Source of the DNA: Promethearchaeota archaeon
GTDB taxonomy: Archaea > Asgardarchaeota > Lokiarchaeia > Sigynarchaeales > SOKP01
Direction of reading: 5' to 3'
Length of the DNA: 5,822 nt
NCBI GenBank assembly: GCA_019057775.1
Contig: JAHLWT010000261.1
Coordinates: forward strand, 1 to 5,822
Part shown: positions 4,753 through 5,822 of the stretch, in pieces
How the letters are laid out: each line of letters starts with the position of its first letter
Numbering within the stretch: the stretch's first letter is position 1
The notes under the pieces: generated by a model
What the model saw: the letters and a program-made list of their open reading frames with translations, nothing else
What the model was told of the DNA's origin: nothing
The model's database searches: none
Program-made: the position numbers and the translations under genes

Positions 4753-5226
4753 ATGGACGAAGACAAACAGTGGATTCTGAAATTTATAGAAGGGGTAGAG
4801 AACTTCATGGAAATAATGGTAGAAAATATCCATTTATTAGCACCAGGGCAAAAAGATGTTTATAGTTTGGTAAGAGAGTCGTGGAAAGAGGTTAGAGTTA
4901 TTTTGAACAATGTGGGAATTCAAATAAATAAAGAAAAAATTGATCCCGAAAGATTAAAAATAGTAGGATTAAGCGGCCCTCAATTGGCATTGAAGTATCG
5001 AGTATATGAGCGAGAGAAAGAAACATTTGATAAAGAATGGCGAGAGGTTGAGAAAAAATCTGACCAAGAAAGAAATTCTTGGTGGACTAGAAAAAAACGG
5101 TCCCTTTTATTGAGACTAATCAAAGTTATTGACAACCTACTTGATAGTCTGAGTGCAGTTGTGCCGCCATTACATGCTGTAAAGGAATTCAAAGATACAC
5201 TTGAGAGCATTGTTAAGAGGGGGTGA
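4753..5226 (+). CDS. Helical protein of unknown function, first gene of a three-gene cluster
   Basis: The product has 157 residues; I do not recognise the family. It looks mostly helical. Residues 1-30 are amphipathic (WILKFIEGVENFMEIMVENIHLLAP), 35-55 form a second helix, 82-116 are strongly charged and rich in Glu, Lys and Trp, and 117-140 form an amphipathic segment (LLLRLIKVIDNLLDSLSAVV) ending in a double Pro. None of the hydrophobic stretches is long enough for a confident membrane helix, though 118-138 could associate with a membrane. No catalytic motif or Cys pair is present. The ribosome site is weak (AAGAG a few bases upstream). The stop is 6 bases before the next ATG, so the two genes are very likely co-translated. 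The protein could be an adaptor or effector subunit, but the sequence does not say. Confidence 0.6.
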   Translation: MDEDKQWILKFIEGVENFMEIMVENIHLLAPGQKDVYSLVRESWKEVRVILNNVGIQINKEKIDPERLKIVGLSGPQLALKYRVYEREKETFDKEWREVEKKSDQERNSWWTRKKRSLLLRLIKVIDNLLDSLSAVVPPLHAVKEFKDTLESIVKRG

Positions 5227-5232
5227 TGTCTG

Positions 5233-5433
5233 ATGGAAAAGCCCACTTGGGAAGTAATTGAATCAACGCCCATTCGTGAGCTCATTGGTGAGGATACATT
5301 TAAACTGCTTGATGGCAACCTAAAAAAGATTGGTGGCGATATCCATACTACTGTGGATACTAACCCAAATAGTTCGACTTTTGGTGAAGTGCACTGTACG
5401 TTACGGTTGCCGGGTGGAAAAGAGTATAGGTAG
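5233..5433 (+). CDS. Small protein of unknown function, second gene of the cluster
   Basis: The product has 66 residues with no recognised domain. Residues 1-35 are probably helical (REL, FKLLDGNLKKI) and the second half has a beta-like pattern ending in GEVHCTLRLPGGKEYR. It carries one Cys and no membrane segment. The ribosome site AGAGGGGG lies at the end of the preceding gene, about 8 bases ahead of the ATG, which supports this start. The following frame overlaps its last 20 bases. It may therefore be a separate gene coupled to the membrane protein, or the two may originally have been one protein later split by a frame change. Confidence 0.55.
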   Translation: MEKPTWEVIESTPIRELIGEDTFKLLDGNLKKIGGDIHTTVDTNPNSSTFGEVHCTLRLPGGKEYR

Positions 5434-5590
5434 TAGAAATTCACAACGAAGCGGTAGATTAAGAAGGGAAAAAGTTGACTTCAACTGGATTATTGGGATA
5501 TTAAGTTTGGGATTATTCTTAGCAATAATTTGGCCCTTTTTACCTTATCGTTGTCATTGTAAGGTCTGTGGTTACGATTGGAAAACATAA
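5414..5590 (+). CDS. Small single-pass membrane protein with a C-terminal Cys cluster
   Basis: Starting from GTG at 5414 the product has 58 residues: a basic N-terminus (SRNSQRSGRLRREK), one hydrophobic helix at about 24-43 (NWIIGILSLGLFLAIIWPFL), and a short tail YRCHCKVCGYDWKT. The tail has Cys47, Cys49 and Cys52 and resembles half of a rubredoxin-like zinc knuckle, so zinc could be bound by a dimer or with a partner. The positive-inside rule places the N-terminus in the cytoplasm and the Cys tail outside. No in-frame ATG exists; an upstream TTG would extend it, but only through sequence that also codes the previous gene. The start is uncertain because no ribosome site is visible. The 20-base overlap suggests coupling or a +1 frame change from the preceding gene. 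Confidence 0.5.
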   Translation: MEKSIGSRNSQRSGRLRREKVDFNWIIGILSLGLFLAIIWPFLPYRCHCKVCGYDWKT

Positions 5591-5779
5591 CGAAAGCTTA
5601 AGGTGGGTGGAAATTAAAAGTTTAAGAATGTGAGAGAAATAAAAATGACTTGTCGTAACTACCCAAAAAACCGACCCAAAAGTAAGGAAATAGATAGACT
5701 TCGCTTATCTTCCCAAAGTTCGAGTTTGTCGGGACAGCTTGTGCAGGGACAGAGGCCTCTATTTAAATTATAAGGCATA

Positions 5780-5810
5780 AGCCTTTAAAAAAGGCTAAAT
5801 TTTGCGTTTT
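5780..5810 (+). terminator. Possible rho-independent terminator after the cluster
   Basis: AGCCTTT (5780-5786) and AAAGGCT (5790-5796) form a 7-base stem with a 3-base loop, followed by an interrupted T-rich stretch AAATTTTGCGTTTT. An alternative stem AAGGC/GCCTT (5772-5785) competes with it. The T-rich stretch belongs to the 19-bp repeat, so the repeat may itself include terminator sequence. The stem is short and the T tract imperfect. Confidence 0.35.
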
Positions 5811-5814
5811 AAGG
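5796..5814 (+). repeat. 19-bp direct repeat, right copy
   Basis: This copy is identical to 260-278 and in the same orientation, followed by CATTTTCT up to the window end. With the left copy it frames about 5.5 kb that includes all the accessory genes and both recombinase remnants. The flanks outside the repeats cannot be compared because the window stops 8 bases later. Confidence 0.6.
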
Positions 5815-5822
5815 CATTTTCT

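Larger units (their letters stand above)
5591..5822. other. Downstream non-coding region ending at the right repeat
   Basis: No supported gene is seen. A 42-codon frame at 5645-5773 (MTCRNYPKN...) has no ribosome site and ends in low-complexity Ser and Gln. The 7-mer GGGACAG occurs twice, at 5731-5737 and 5746-5752. The remaining features are the hairpin and the 19-bp repeat listed separately. Confidence 0.4.

Noticed and set aside
4980..5444. 154-codon frame on the minus strand
   Set aside because: It lies opposite two + strand genes, is rich in Ser, Phe and Leu as antisense frames of Lys/Glu-rich genes are, and has no domain.
5645..5773. 42-codon frame near the right end
   Set aside because: No ribosome site, Ser/Gln-rich end and no recognisable motif; probably chance.
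1..5822. CRISPR array, tRNA or rRNA genes
   Set aside because: No regularly spaced repeats, and no cloverleaf or conserved T-loop sequence was found on reading through.

Overview
The window is AT-rich bacterial DNA with every supportable gene on the + strand. It starts inside the last part of a gene whose product ends in alternating, aromatic-rich beta strands and a terminal Phe. That is the signature of an outer-membrane beta-barrel, so the host is probably a diderm (Gram-negative type) bacterium. Dispersed palindromes, hairpins, gene remnants and many unfamiliar small genes suggest an accessory region of a poorly sampled lineage. I cannot name the taxon from the sequence.

Layout: (1) 2-238, tail of the outer-membrane protein gene. 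(2) 240-477, intergenic, holding the left copy of a 19-bp direct repeat and a pair of nested palindromes. (3) 478-666, a 62-residue helix-turn-helix protein. (4) 667-877, a hairpin and a probable leftover C-terminal tail of a tyrosine recombinase. (5) 878-2463, a two-gene unit: a multi-spanning membrane protein fused to a cytidine deaminase domain, then a HAD-family 5'(3')-deoxyribonucleotidase-like protein. (6) 2464-3024, non-coding, with several stem-loops, competing RNA stems and a good extended -10 promoter. (7) 3025-4401, a ClpP-fold serine protease of the SDH_sah type with a C-terminal zinc ribbon, plus a small charged protein reached across a run of nine Gs. (8) 4402-4752, a decayed tyrosine recombinase. 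(9) 4753-5590, three tightly packed small genes of unknown function, the last a single-pass membrane protein with a C-terminal Cys cluster. (10) 5591-5822, a hairpin and the right copy of the 19-bp repeat.

The same 19-bp sequence lies at 260-278, just after the outer-membrane gene, and at 5796-5814 near the right edge. The roughly 5.5 kb between holds two decayed recombinase tails and several cargo-like operons. A genomic island or stacked integrations is the simplest reading, although a dispersed genomic repeat would look the same from one window.

The most interesting unit is the membrane deaminase plus deoxynucleotidase pair. Together they could convert cytidine nucleosides and strip phosphate from pyrimidine nucleotides near the membrane, which would suit nucleotide-depletion immunity or local salvage. 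The function is inferred from domains and position only. The protease operon and the terminal three-gene cluster are further candidates for uncharacterised accessory systems.
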